Shown piece by piece: positions 54,685 through 64,000 of a DNA stretch of 64,000 nt; the first letter of the stretch is position 1, and the number at the start of each line of letters is the position of its first letter. Where the stretch lies: positions 87,196,161 to 87,260,160 of the forward strand of contig NC_080175.1 in the NCBI RefSeq assembly GCF_950295315.1, read 5' to 3'. Source of the DNA: Erinaceus europaeus. Taxonomy: Eukaryota > Chordata > Mammalia > Eulipotyphla > Erinaceidae. Below the pieces are notes generated by a model that made no database searches, was not told the origin of the DNA, and saw nothing but the letters and a program-made list of their open reading frames with translations. The position numbers were made by a program, and so were the translations under genes.

Positions 54685-55505
54685 TTTTTTTTCTTCTTTT
54701 TTTTTTTTTTTTGCCTCCAGGGTAATTGCTGGGGCTCAGTGTCTGCACTACTACGAATCCACTGCTCCTGGAAGCCATTTTTCTCCCCATTTTGTTGCCC
54801 TTGTTGTTGTCATTATTGTTGCCATTGATGTTGTTGTTGTTGGATAGGACAGAGAAAAATCAAGAGGGGAGGGAAGACAGACACCTGCAGAACTGCTTTA
54901 CAACTTGTAAAGCGACCTCCCTGCAGGTGGGGAGTCTGCTGGGAAATTGTGCCGATGCAGTCACATCTGCCATGTTGTCCCCTCAGGCTACTGCTAGTTC
55001 CCACGAGAGTTGGGACATTCTCGGAGTACCTGTTCAGCCATGTTGTACCCTCAGGGCATTGTCTATATCCCCATGATATTTGGAGTGCTTTGGTTACTCC
55101 TCCCCCCTCCCATTCTCACAAGAGTTATTATCCTATCCTGGAGTGCTATGGTTACTCCTCCCCCTTCCCATTCTCGTGAAAGCTGCTCCTATAAAAGCCC
55201 TTCTTCTTCCACACCTCGTTCTCTTGCCAGCGCTTCACTCCGATGTTCAGACGCAGGAAAGGTTACTGCGTGAGGCGGCCATTTTCGCTACCTCCACGTG
55301 GCCCAACCTGCCTCTCTAGCACCCAACTCTGAGGTGCCAGTGCAAATAAAGATTTGTGTTTCCTCTTCGCTCCAGACCCCCTCTCTCTCTTCTCCACGGC
55401 CCGCACACAACAACAGGAGTCAGGGAGCTTCAACCCGGATTCTTACTCCAGTCCTTGTGCTTTGTGCCATGTGCACTTAACCCGCTGTGTTACCGCCTGC
55501 CGGAT
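54685..55505 (-). repeat. ERI composite SINE split by a solo LTR
   Basis: Left part 54685-54936: poly(T), the reversed 3' module (GCCTCCAGGGTAATTGC...CCTGGAAGCC) and the type A body up to GGTGGGGAGTC. Right part 55416-55505: GGAGTCAGGGAGCTTC, the reversed B box AACCCGGATTC and the head TTACCGCCTGCC. Confidence 0.87.
54937..55415 (+). mobile_element. Solo LTR of an endogenous retrovirus, plus
   Basis: A 479 bp element begins TGCTGGGAAATTG and ends CACACAACAACA, flanked by a perfect 6 bp duplication GGAGTC (54931-54936 and 55416-55421) within a SINE. It has a TATA box TATAAAAG at 55190-55197 and AATAAAG at 55345-55351 in the right order. The U3 contains a ~58 bp imperfect direct repeat (starting 55081 and 55139), a common arrangement for enhancer repeats. 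The sequence is GC- and CpG-richer than its surroundings. A 6 bp duplication points to a class II (beta-like) provirus, now reduced to one LTR by recombination. It differs from the LTR at 10935. Confidence 0.92.
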
Positions 55506-55798
55506 AATATCCCTTTCTACTTCCTTGGAGAACAACTCATAGTTTTCAGTGTACAAGTCCTTCATATATTTTATTAACTTTATTGCTAAATATTTAATGT
55601 GATTTTGATACAAACGTCCCCCTGCTTACTAACTTAGATTTTTCCTATAGAGTTCTTCCTGATCACAGTTTGGAATCAGGTTTGCTGTTGCAAGGAAAGC
55701 GTTTTTTTTTTTTCTTCTTCTTCTTCATGGAAGGTGCCTCTTTGTGTTGATGCTGCCTGGATCCTGCCCTCCTGTTCCTTGATGTAGAAAGTACATTT

Positions 55799-56084
55799 AA
55801 AAAAATATTTATTTATTTATTCCCTTTCGTTGCCCTTGTTGTTTTATTGTTGTAGTTATTACTGTTGTTGTTATTGATGTCGTCGTTGTTAGACAGGACA
55901 GATAGAAATGGAGAGAGGAGGGGAAGACAGACAGGGGGAGAGAAAGACACCTGCAGACCTGTTTCACCACTTGTGAAGAGAATCCCCTGCAGGTGGGGAG
56001 CCGGGGCTCGAACCAGTAACCTTATGCTGGTCCTTGAGCTTTGTGCCATGTGCGCTTAACCCACTGTGTTACCGCCCAACTCCT
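55799..56084 (-). repeat. ERI type A SINE
   Basis: A full minus copy, with GGGGCTCGAACCAGTAACC as reversed B box and head CGCCCAACTCCT. A perfect 12 bp duplication GAAAGTACATTT lies at 55787-55798 and 56085-56096. Confidence 0.93.
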
Positions 56085-56096
56085 GAAAGTACATTT

Positions 56097-56365
56097 TTTA
56101 TGTGGGGTTTTCCATATATTACTACAGCTTTGAAGTGCCAGGAGAAAAGAAACAAAGGTCTGTCTTCTTCAGCCATCTTGAGCCCCCTTCTAGAGTTGAT
56201 CTGAGCTGACAACATCATCCCTTAAGTTATGACCATGATGTTAATTTCACAAAAGATAAATTATTGTTCGTCACCTAATTAGTTATAATTTTAGAGAAAA
56301 TATTAATTATGGCTTGTAGTAACTTAAAATATATACTACATATATAGGTGAGTGTGTACTTGTCA
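56097..56365. other. Unique intronic sequence
   Basis: No repeat recognised except GCCATCTTGAGCCCC at about 56172. Confidence 0.3.
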
Positions 56366-56369
56366 AAAT

Positions 56370-56468
56370 AATAAGCTGTAACTAAGCGCATATGGCGCAG
56401 AGCACATGGACTGGCTTAAGGATCCTGGTTTGAGACCATGTTCCCCACCTGCAGGGGAGTCACTTTTG
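56370..56468 (+). repeat. ERI type A SINE fragment
   Basis: GTAACTAAGCGCATATGGCGC to CCCACCTGCAGGGGAGTCAC: head and B-box region only; the rest is replaced by another SINE. Confidence 0.75.
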
Positions 56469-56612
56469 AGGGAGATCAGAGAGAGAAAGACACTGAAACA
56501 CCAGAACACTACACAGCTCTGGCTTATTGGTGTGGGGGGTTGAACTTGGTACTTCAGAGCCTCAGGCATGAAAGTCTCTTTGAATAACCAGTATGCTATC
56601 TACCCCCACCCT
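56469..56612 (-). repeat. Old tRNA-SINE, minus
   Basis: GAGAGAAAGACACTGAAACAC, ACTACACAGCTCTGGC, GGGGTTGAACTTGGTAC, GAGCCTCAGGCATGAAAG and ATGCTATCTACCCCC. Confidence 0.75.
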
Positions 56613-57144
56613 GTGTATTCTTATTTGTGTCACATATTCTCTTGAAAAACTGGGCCAAGGAAGAAATTTTTGCTTCGTCCAGAAGCAAAATAACATTTTT
56701 AGAGGTTAGATGATAAAACATGACCTAAAAATATAAAATATATAGTTATGTGCTGACATGCTAGTTGTATATTTGATAAAAATTACTTAAGTTTACTATT
56801 ACTATTAATGATGTGTCAATAAGAGCATGTCGTGAAAATAATGGCCAATTTTAGTAATTTTTTTCTCTAGAATTCTATTTTTCTTTCAAAGTTTAAACAA
56901 CTTACAAAAAAAACATACCAGTTATTATTTATCATATATAATGAATGTTAAGATTATAAGTTCAACTATAGTCTAGTTTGATAAATGGGGACAGTGTTCA
57001 TTAATAGTCTATCCCTAATATGAACACTGTACAACTAACTGCATTGAACACGTTACATCTGTTCAGTATCTATTATAGGTATTTTTATGAGAGATAATTG
57101 GTAATAGATAATCATCTAGGTTTAATAGATACAAAACTTAATAA
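56613..57144. other. Unique intronic sequence
   Basis: AT-rich; no repeat or exon recognised. Confidence 0.35.
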
Positions 57145-57310
57145 CCAGGAAGGTGTCTTACTGAGTATAGCATTCCTTAATTGCATAGTACCATGTGTTC
57201 AATTCCTAACACTGTCTAGCAGAGCTCTGATTCCTCTCTGTCTCTCTCCCCCTCTCTTCCCCACCCTCTTTCTCTTTCTCCCTCTCTCTCTCTCTCTCTG
57301 ATTAAAACAA
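57145..57310 (+). repeat. Old tRNA-SINE, plus, diverged
   Basis: CCAGGAAGGTGTCTTACTGAG head, GTGTTCAATTCCTAACAC B-box region, AGCAGAGCTCTGATTCC, then a (TC)n stretch. Confidence 0.6.
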
Positions 57311-57770
57311 ACAAACAGTATCTGGTGAACATTTCCAAAAATCATATTATATAAAATGACTTCCCCCAGCTGTGACTTCTTGAGTCTCCATTGCTATTGC
57401 CCCACAGAGGCTGAACAACAACAAGGAAATCCAGTATTGACATCAATGTCACAGAACCAGCCCAGTGACTCAGCATAAAATCTCCCCTCCCCCCAACAAA
57501 ATAGATAAACAAGGAAATCAAGCACGTTAGCCACAGCACCTCCTGCTGGCACAACAATGAAATCCACACGAAAGGAAAAAATATACATACAGTATTGACA
57601 GAAACCCCAAATGACCAGACATAATGAGTTCAGAAAACTCATTATGAGATCAATTCAAGTTAAAATTAAGATTCAAGAACTCAGAAATAATTTTACTAAA
57701 GAATTACAAAGTACAACCTCCAAACATTAGTGAGCTTTCACTGAGATAATGAGCACCAGATGAAATGGTC

Positions 57771-57896
57771 AAGTGTATACAGTCACCGCCCAATGGAGGA
57801 GAGAATAAAAGTAACACTTTTAAAAATACCCTGAAGTGTATACAGTCACCGCCCAATGGAGGAGAGAATAAAAGTAACACTTTTAAAAATACCCTG
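57771..57896. repeat. Perfect 63 bp tandem duplication
   Basis: Unit 1 57771-57833, unit 2 57834-57896. Each begins AAGTGTATACAGTCACCGCC and ends TTTAAAAATACCCTG, identical by eye. Confidence 0.95.
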
Positions 57897-57899
57897 GGT

Positions 57900-58045
57900 T
57901 TTTTTTTGTTTGTTTGTTTTGTTTTTTACCAGAGCACTGTTCACCTCTGGCTTATGGTGGTTCAGGGATTGAACCTGGGACTTTGGAGCCTCAGGCATGT
58001 GAGTCTGTTTGCATAACCATTATGCTATCTACCCTCCGCCCCTGT
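57900..58045 (-). repeat. Old tRNA-SINE, minus
   Basis: ACCAGAGCACTGTTCACCTC, GGGATTGAACCTGGGAC, GAGCCTCAGGCATGTGAG and ATGCTATCTACCCTCCGCCC. Confidence 0.8.
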
Positions 58046-58261
58046 TGTTTTTTCTTATAAAATGGCTGGCTCCTTCTGAGTCTATAGATCTTAGTATGTC
58101 ATTTAAATAATTCTCCTTAAATTCTCATATGGTCATAGGAGGTAAATACTATTATTCCCATTTACAGACGGGGAAATGTAGGAGGCCAAGAGATTAAATA
58201 ATTTGCTGAAGATTATGCAGTTAGGAAGCAGTATAGACTCTAATAGTCAATTATTTTATAA

Positions 58262-58388
58262 CTTTTTTTTTTTTATCTGAACACTGCTCAGCTCTGGCTT
58301 ATGGTGGTGTAGCGGATGGAACCTGGGTCTTTGGAGGGTCAGATAAGAGAGACTCTTTGCATAGCCATTATGCTACCTACCCCACCCA
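58262..58388 (-). repeat. Old tRNA-SINE, minus
   Basis: GAACACTGCTCAGCTCTGGC, GGATGGAACCTGGGTC and ATGCTACCTACCCCACCC. Confidence 0.78.
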
Positions 58389-58920
58389 ATCTTATTCTGT
58401 GTTATCATTTTGGTAAATAAGTGACTGCATTCTGCTACAAAACCACTTATTTTTAAGGACATAATGTATATAGACACTCAATTTCATAGTAAATCATTAT
58501 TTTTTATATTAACAAGTATATATCTTAAGAACTTGTTAAGTGCCAAGACTGTGTTTTCTATGTTAAGCTAGATGTTTGTTCTAAAGTCTTGGAGAACATT
58601 CTATCACAAAATCTGAAGTTAAAATAAAAGAAAACATAAAGAAAAACAATCTGCTACAAAAATATAATACATCTTTACATTTCCCAGAATAATCCTACTA
58701 TGGGAATAATTTCTGGGACTTCTTTCCTGAACAATAAATTGTCTACAGATCATGTTAGTAAAAGGAAGACCTTGATATTTTCATTAAATAGAATTTCATG
58801 TTGGAATTAGACTTCAAAAATGCCATCGTATATTCAAAGGAAATCTGGTAATTATATGTCCATTGAACTAATCCAAATTTTTATGGGAATTCACTGAAGA
58901 GAAGAATACAAATAATGGTT
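58389..58920. other. Unique intronic sequence
   Basis: AT-rich; no repeat or exon recognised. Confidence 0.35.
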
Positions 58921-58934
58921 TTGTTTGCTTGCTT

Positions 58935-59190
58935 GTTTTGGTCACCAGGGTTATCACTGGGGCTCAGTACTTGCATGACAACACCACTCTTGGTGGTCTC
59001 TTATCTTCCCTTCGGTTGAAGGTGAGAGACAGCTAGAGCACGAAAAAATAGAGAGAAGAGAGAAAAAGGAGAGACATCAGTGATGCCACTCTGTGACACC
59101 CTCTCTCTGGTTACGGGGCCGAGTACTTGAACCCAGACCCTTAGATATGGTAAGAATGTGTGCTTTCCTGAGTACTATCACCCAGCCCTG
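58935..59190 (-). repeat. ERI composite SINE, diverged
   Basis: GGTCACCAGGGTTATCACTGG...CTCTTGGTGGTCTC is an old copy of the reversed 3' module. Then a GAGAGAAGAGAGAAAAAGG body, GTACTTGAACCCAGACCC and ATCACCCAGCCC. Confidence 0.7.
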
Positions 59191-59404
59191 AATAGATTAT
59201 TGAAGCAACTGGAATTCTTTTCCTACTAAGACCTAGAGAGAAAGAAAGAAACAAAAATGGAGAGACAGAGGAAGGAGATAGGAAAATCTGGGTGAGCATA
59301 AGCCTGCACCCTCTCAAGCAAGGAATAGCAAAGCAGGGGTGTGTCATTTTAAATGCTATATTCTTCATAAACATGTTTCATGGATTGCCAGATTTTGGGG
59401 GTGT

Positions 59405-59560
59405 TTGTTTGTTTGTTTAGTTAGTTAGACACAGAGAGGCAGATACATAGAGAAGCAGAGAGAAACTACACAAAACTGCCTTCAGTGAGGTGGAGGCCAG
59501 ACTCAAACTTGAGTTGCAGACAAACAGTATACTAGCCAAGTGATCTATTTTGTTGCCATT
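59405..59560 (-). repeat. SINE remnant, minus
   Basis: GACACAGAGAGGCAGATAC, CAGACTCAAACTTGAGTTGC and a decayed right end. Confidence 0.45.
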
Positions 59561-61262
59561 TTTATCAATATTTCCTTTCTCTATTTTAAGCAATAGGTTG
59601 TTGATACGCATAAATAAATGCAGTTTTCCTGTAAGTAAACATAATTTGGAAATTTTTATGATCTAAAAGGTACAACTCAACAGTTAATTGAGCTTATGTC
59701 CAAATATTAAAATGCACTGTTTGATATGCATGTTACACAGAAGTAGAAAGTCATTACCATTTCCCTGTATTTAGAAAGAGAAAATCCACATATCTTGCAA
59801 TCTCTGTGCATTTTGTCACGTAGCAAATATTTATTTAAGACAGAAAGCCGTGATGGTTGAGAGGCTTGGTAATGCTCGGAAGCTCTCATCTGCCACAGAG
59901 GACATCATATTAGGGAAAAACGTTTTAAGAATAACGGAATATATAGCCAATCAGTTGCTTGTGAGAATTTGTATACGATGATCGTGAAGAAAAGAGTCTT
60001 TAAAACAAATAAAAGAATGCACCAAATGTGACAGCTGCAATGATGACATAATACCCTCTCTCCTGCAATGTGATATGAAACGGCAGAGGACACAAAACTG
60101 TCAGTCTTGTTGTTTATCTTGTATCTGAGACTAATAAAAAAAGGAAGGTGATTGACAGCACACAGACACAAACACTGCCTCAGACAAACAGTTGCTACCT
60201 TTCATACATGTATAAAAAGTACTGTATTGATGCATGGTTCTAGGGGTACTTTCTTCCTATCTTTCTTTCTTTCTTTTTCCCTTTCTTTCTTTTTAGCTTC
60301 CTGTGTGATTCTTAAAATTCAATAAAGAAATTTATTGTTTGATTTTATGGAAAGTTAATATAACCCCTCATAGAAACTATGTTATGTTATAAATTTTTCA
60401 AATAAGTTATTGCTATATTTATAGATACAAACACATCCAAAATTTCTGGTTCAGGTAGAGAGCAGGAGAATCCTAACAACAGAAGACACTAAAAAAGAGA
60501 CAGATTGAAAAAAATTAACAAAGATAAAAATGACACCTAGAATGAAGATGCATTTTCTAATACACATTTCTGTCTAATATGTAAATTATTAATTAAAACA
60601 TTGAATATGTATAGAGGAAGTTCCCGAGAAGTATTAAGTACCTGTACTGATTTTTAAGAGTTTGCAATTTATTTGGAGGAGATTAAACATACAGCTATAA
60701 AATAAGTAGGTGGTAATTGCAAAGCCACACGGAAACAAGTGAAAGATAATGCGCATAAATCCTTGAAACAGGGCTGGGGATAGAAAATTATTAAAGAAGA
60801 AACAAATGAGTCAAGGAAACCCTTTGAAAGCTTTGATTATGGAAATGTACTATTAACTGTCAAATACCAGGAGGCCAAATGTTAGAAAATTAACACCAGA
60901 AAAGTGAAGACTAGTCTCAGTAATGGGATGAGTAGGCCCAGAAAAGGAATATGTCCATCCACCCTTATTCTCTCTTCTCAGCTAAAAAGTACAAGTTCAT
61001 GACTTCTTTTCATAGCTCTCCCTTTGGGTGTTCCCTCCCAAAGGTCCAGTACCAAGTCCTGTTTACATGTATATTTACACAGAAAGAAAGATGAATTCTT
61101 TTATATCCTTTCTTACAGAAATTATGTTTTCCAGTTGTCTGGTGGTGAGAATGATGTGGAATTATACCCCAGTTGGCATGTAATTTTTCAAAAGGATATC
61201 TACTTCTCTGAATTCTTTAGATATAATTCTCATTTGGGACTTAGGGCATCATTATCTTTGTT
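59561..61262. other. Mostly unique intronic sequence
   Basis: About 1.7 kb with no clear young repeat except a short CTTT run near 60255-60292. 59750-60180 has several CpGs and mixed composition and may be conserved non-coding DNA. Open frames here have no recognisable domain. Confidence 0.4.
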
Positions 61263-61275
61263 AATATTGTCTCTG

Positions 61276-62071
61276 GGTCCATGCTCCCAGAGGGTTAGAG
61301 AATGGGAAAGCTACCATGGGAGGGGGTGGGTTATGGGGATTGGGTGGTGGGAATTGTGTGGAGTTGTACCCCTCCTACCTTATGTTTTTGTTCACTAATC
61401 CTTTCTTAAATAAAAAATTAAAAAAAAAATCTGGATTGTGTATATAACAAATCAGCACACTATCTAGATGAACTATTTCATTGACCTCTTATAAAATTTA
61501 TTAGGGCACAAGTCTAAGATGAATTCCTTCAGCTTTTGCCTAGGCATTTGTTCATTTTGAACTCACCTTTTTATGTCTTCACCACTCCAGGATAATTTTT
61601 TCTTTTTCAGATATAAGGAGAGAGGAAGAAAAAAAAAAAAGAAAAGAAAACACAACAGCACCTAAGCTTCTGATATTGCCCTGAGAGTTGGGGAATCCAA
61701 CTTGGCTGATGTGCATGACATAGAGAAAATCCTGCCAAATAAGTAATCTTGCTGACCTTTGGTCTTAGTTTTGAAGAATTACTTTGTCAGATAATTGGAT
61801 TCTTGTTTGACATGATTTTTACCTTTTAGCATTTTTAGATTTATCAGACAATGGCTTTTTGGTCTTCAGATTTTTCTGATGATGACCTTCCATCTCAGCA
61901 TCCCACAAGGACCTTGGGTCCATACTCCCTGAGGGCTAAAGAATAGGAAAGCTATCAGGGGAGGGGATGGGGTACAGAGTTCTGGTGGTGGGAATTGTGT
62001 GAAGTTGTAGCCCTTTTATCCTATGGTTTAGTCAAATTTTCCTTTTTATAAATAAAAAATTAAATTAAAAA
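61276..62071 (+). mobile_element. Composite retro-insertion with two HC 3' ends
   Basis: About 796 bp is enclosed by a perfect 13 bp duplication AATATTGTCTCTG (61263-61275 and 62072-62084). It starts with an HC 3' end (61276-61430, with its own AAATAAAAAATTAAAA). It continues with ~460 bp of other sequence including an old SINE remnant (about 61610-61740), and finishes with a second HC 3' end (61890-62071) and A-rich tail. Confidence 0.7.
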
Positions 62072-62084
62072 AATATTGTCTCTG

Positions 62085-62760
62085 TTATATTTAAATTCCA
62101 TAGGAGTGATATTATACATGTGTCTCATTTGCCTGTTCCACCTACAGCTTAATTAAAAATCATGGGGGAAAACTGACTAGTCTATCTTAACCAGAAATTT
62201 TTTCATTCTATTATCAGTTGGCAAAAATAAATATTTCTTTCTAAGTCCGACTATGATCGTGCAGAAAAAGTGCTTCCTACAGCTGCCACTCTGACTCCCT
62301 CAGAAGTAATTTGATTGTATCACATCTCATATTTTACCAACAACCATAATCACTCCATGGGGAAAAAAAAAAATGGATTCACATATGCCAGAACTTTTTA
62401 ACAATGACTTGCAACATAACCTTACCATCATAAAATATGGAGAAATAGCTCAATTTACACATGGACAGAGAAGACCCAGATGAGAAAGTGAAGAGTGACA
62501 CTTAGGCTGTGGGATTCCTGAGTTCCAGATCTGAAGTTGGTGCCTATGGAGTGAAAGGTATTGAACTGTTCTCCTAAAGACAAGATCAGGATAGAGAAAA
62601 GGAAGTTTTTGAAGCCAGGGCCTTGATGAAGGCTTCCCAACTCTAAATATAAAACGCATTACCATCTGGACTGTGACTTCAAACAACCTGATGTCTCGGC
62701 TATCAGCATACAGAGGCTTTCAATCAAGAAATGAGCAAGTCAGCTAGAATATATCTTGAT
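62085..62760. other. Unique intronic sequence
   Basis: No repeat or exon recognised. Confidence 0.35.
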
Positions 62761-62763
62761 TAA

Positions 62764-62789
62764 AAAAGAAGAAGAAGAAGAAGATGAAA

Positions 62790-62820
<31 letters not shown>

Positions 62821-62824
62821 GGAA
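62764..62824. repeat. (GAA)n/(GAAA)n microsatellite
   Basis: GAAGAAGAAG then GAAAGAAAGA. Confidence 0.96.
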
Positions 62825-62839
62825 GAAAAAGTGTTTTCT

Positions 62840-63149
62840 TTTTTTTTTCTTTTTATTTATTTATTTTTTTATTTTATTTATTTTTTTATTTTATTTTATT
62901 TTTTTATTTAAGAAAGGACTGGGAGTATGGACCAACCAGTCAACGTCCATGTTCAGCGGGGAAGCAATGACAGAAGCCAGACCTTCTACCTTCTGCAACC
63001 CTCAATGACCCTGGGTCCATGCTCCCAGAGGGATAGAGAATGGGAAAGCTATCAGGGGAGGGGGTGGGATATGGAGATTGGGTGGTGGGAATTGTGTGGA
63101 GTTGTACCCCTCCTACCCTATGGTTTTGTTAATTAATCCTTTCTTAAAT
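62840..63149 (+). repeat. HC repeat 3' end preceded by a T-rich tract
   Basis: The perfect 15 bp duplication GAAAAAGTGTTTTCT (62825-62839 and 63150-63164) encloses ~70 bp of T-rich sequence (TTTATTTATTTATTTTTT-like) and the HC 3' end from GGACTGGGAGTATGG to TTTCTTAAAT. Confidence 0.85.
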
Positions 63150-63164
63150 GAAAAAGTGTTTTCT

Positions 63165-63421
63165 GTAGTGTGGAACTATAATTCTGTCATCTTATAAACC
63201 ATTATTAACCTGCTAGTAATAATTTAAAGTGGATCTGAATAGGGAGGAATAAGGAGAAAAGTGGTAAGATAAAAGATAACACAAAACATTAATATATAAA
63301 ATTAAAAATAGAAATGATGAAACTTGTAGCTATTTTTTAGGATTCAGTAGCAAGTAGGTCAGAAGGTGAAAGCCTGAAACATGTAGATATGTAACTATTA
63401 TGCATGAAGCCTATACAAAGA

Positions 63422-63424
<3 letters not shown>
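63165..63424. other. Unique intronic sequence
   Basis: Nothing recognised. Confidence 0.3.

Positions 63425-63469
<45 letters not shown>
63425..63469. repeat. (GA)n microsatellite
   Basis: About 22 GA units. Confidence 0.98.
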
Positions 63470-63472
<3 letters not shown>

Positions 63473-63568
63473 ACTTACTGTGTGGCATACTGAGGCTGCA
63501 AAGGGGTGAACAATACACAGAGCCAGCATTGTCCCCTGGGAAAACTTTCTATGCCCCACCCACTGTAT

Positions 63569-63726
63569 GAGAAAGAGAGAGAGAGAGAGAGAGAGGGGAG
63601 GGGAGGGGAGGGGAGGGGAGGGGAGGAGAGGAGAGGGGAGGAGAGGAGGGGAGAGGAGAGGAGAGGAGAGGAGAGGAGAGGAGAGGAGAGGAGAGGAGAG
63701 GAGAGGAGAGGAGAGGAGAGGAGAGG
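63569..63726. repeat. (GA)n, (GGGGA)n, (GGAGA)n purine tract
   Basis: GA repeats, then five GGGGA units (about 63596-63621), then some 20 GGAGA pentamers. Pure purine on plus. Confidence 0.97.
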
Positions 63727-64000
63727 AAGTGGAGAAATAAAGAAGCTCCAGGAGTCCTCATACAGGCACAGACCCTAGAATATTATAACCCCAAATGGAA
63801 ATAACAAACAAACAAAGCAGAAAATAGCTTGCCGATGCAGATGCATGCATCTTAAGCAATAACAAGCTATACAAGGTAATGTTAAGCACTGAATTTAAAT
63901 CTTTTACTATATGTTTGAGATAATAATAAAAAAAACATGATTAGGAAATGAGGACTTCATTTTAATGCCATGTATCTGAAATGAATATTGAAAAATAATC
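63727..64000. other. Unique intronic sequence
   Basis: Nothing recognised to the end of the window. Confidence 0.3.

Larger units (their letters stand above)
54440..55620 (-). repeat. L1 ORF2 segment, antisense, split by SINE and LTR
   Basis: The left part (54440-54680) has GATTTGACAATCCTAGGG and GCATTAAATTTGTATATGGC. The right part (55506-55620) has GAACAACTCATAGTTTTCAG and TGCTAAATATTTAATGTG, the expected continuation of reversed L1 ORF2. In between lies a SINE that itself carries a solo LTR. Confidence 0.75.

Noticed and set aside
59905..60171. 88-residue minus-strand open frame
   Set aside because: Hydrophobic composition but no homologue recognised, no splice sites in the right place; chance frame.
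63506..63778. Open frames with repeated Arg-Gly-Glu or Ser-Pro on both strands
   Set aside because: Products of the GGAGA/GGGGA microsatellite.
39033..64000. Search for the CADM2 exon preceding the Ig1 exon
   Set aside because: No segment on the minus strand resembling the Ig1 first half with splice sites was seen; probably beyond the window.

Overview
The window is vertebrate genomic DNA, most probably from a hedgehog (Erinaceidae, likely Erinaceus). Three things support this. Three exons of the neuronal adhesion gene CADM2 lie on the minus strand with proper splice sites. The dominant repeats are tRNA-derived SINEs of the type known from hedgehogs (ERI SINEs). A fragment of an Ingi-related non-LTR retrotransposon (Vingi), a clade reported as recently expanded in hedgehogs, is also present. 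There are no prokaryotic genes, CRISPR arrays or operons. The organism call is inference from recalled repeat families, not a database match.

Gene layout. CADM2 is transcribed right to left. The exon at 38880-39032 codes for the second half of the first Ig domain. 36279-36416 codes for the first half and 18384-18554 for the second half of Ig domain 2. The introns between them are 2,463 and 17,724 bp. All three exons begin and end in phase 1, so each is a symmetric Ig half-module. I could not find the preceding exon (first half of Ig1) up to 64000, nor the following exon (start of Ig3) down to 1. The flanks are therefore parts of still larger introns.

Everything else is intronic sequence, largely retroelements. 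I use these working names. 'ERI type A' is a SINE with a CGGTTCGAACCC-like B box and an AACAACAAGGGCAACAAAAGG-type tail. 'ERI type B' is a related SINE whose minus-strand copies end in ...ACCTGGCCCC. 'ERI composite' is a type A or B body followed by a ~70 bp 3' module that can fold into a stem-loop. 'Old tRNA-SINE' is a more diverged family with a GGTTCAATCCC-like B box. 'HC repeat' is a frequent poly(A)-ended, variably 5'-truncated element whose last ~120 bp resemble one of the local L1 3' UTRs. L1 fragments of several ages occur on both strands.

Region by region: 1-10 kb holds ERI copies, some nested, and L1 scraps; 10.9-11.4 kb is a solo LTR; 12.6-13.7 kb is AT-rich unique DNA; 15-17 kb holds an L1, an HC repeat and microsatellites; 18.4 kb is a CADM2 exon; 20.5-21.9 kb is an L1 split by Vingi; 22.2-23.5 kb is unique; 25.6-27.6 kb holds an inverted duplication of about 300 bp; 27.6-35 kb is L1 and HC repeats, including a chimeric insertion; 36-39 kb holds two CADM2 exons; 41.2-41.5 kb is a long homopyrimidine tract; 42.5-44.5 kb is an ancient L1; 45.5-48.6 kb is nested L1, HC and SINE; 50.1-51 kb is unique with homeodomain/POU-like motifs; 54.1-55.6 kb is a three-level nest (L1, then SINE, then solo LTR); 59.6-61 kb is mostly unique; 61-64 kb holds HC insertions and purine-rich microsatellites.

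I see no new enzymatic or defence system. The observations most worth following up are the inverted duplication, two composite retro-insertions bounded by single target-site duplications, the 3' stem module of the ERI SINEs with compensatory base changes, and the Vingi copy.
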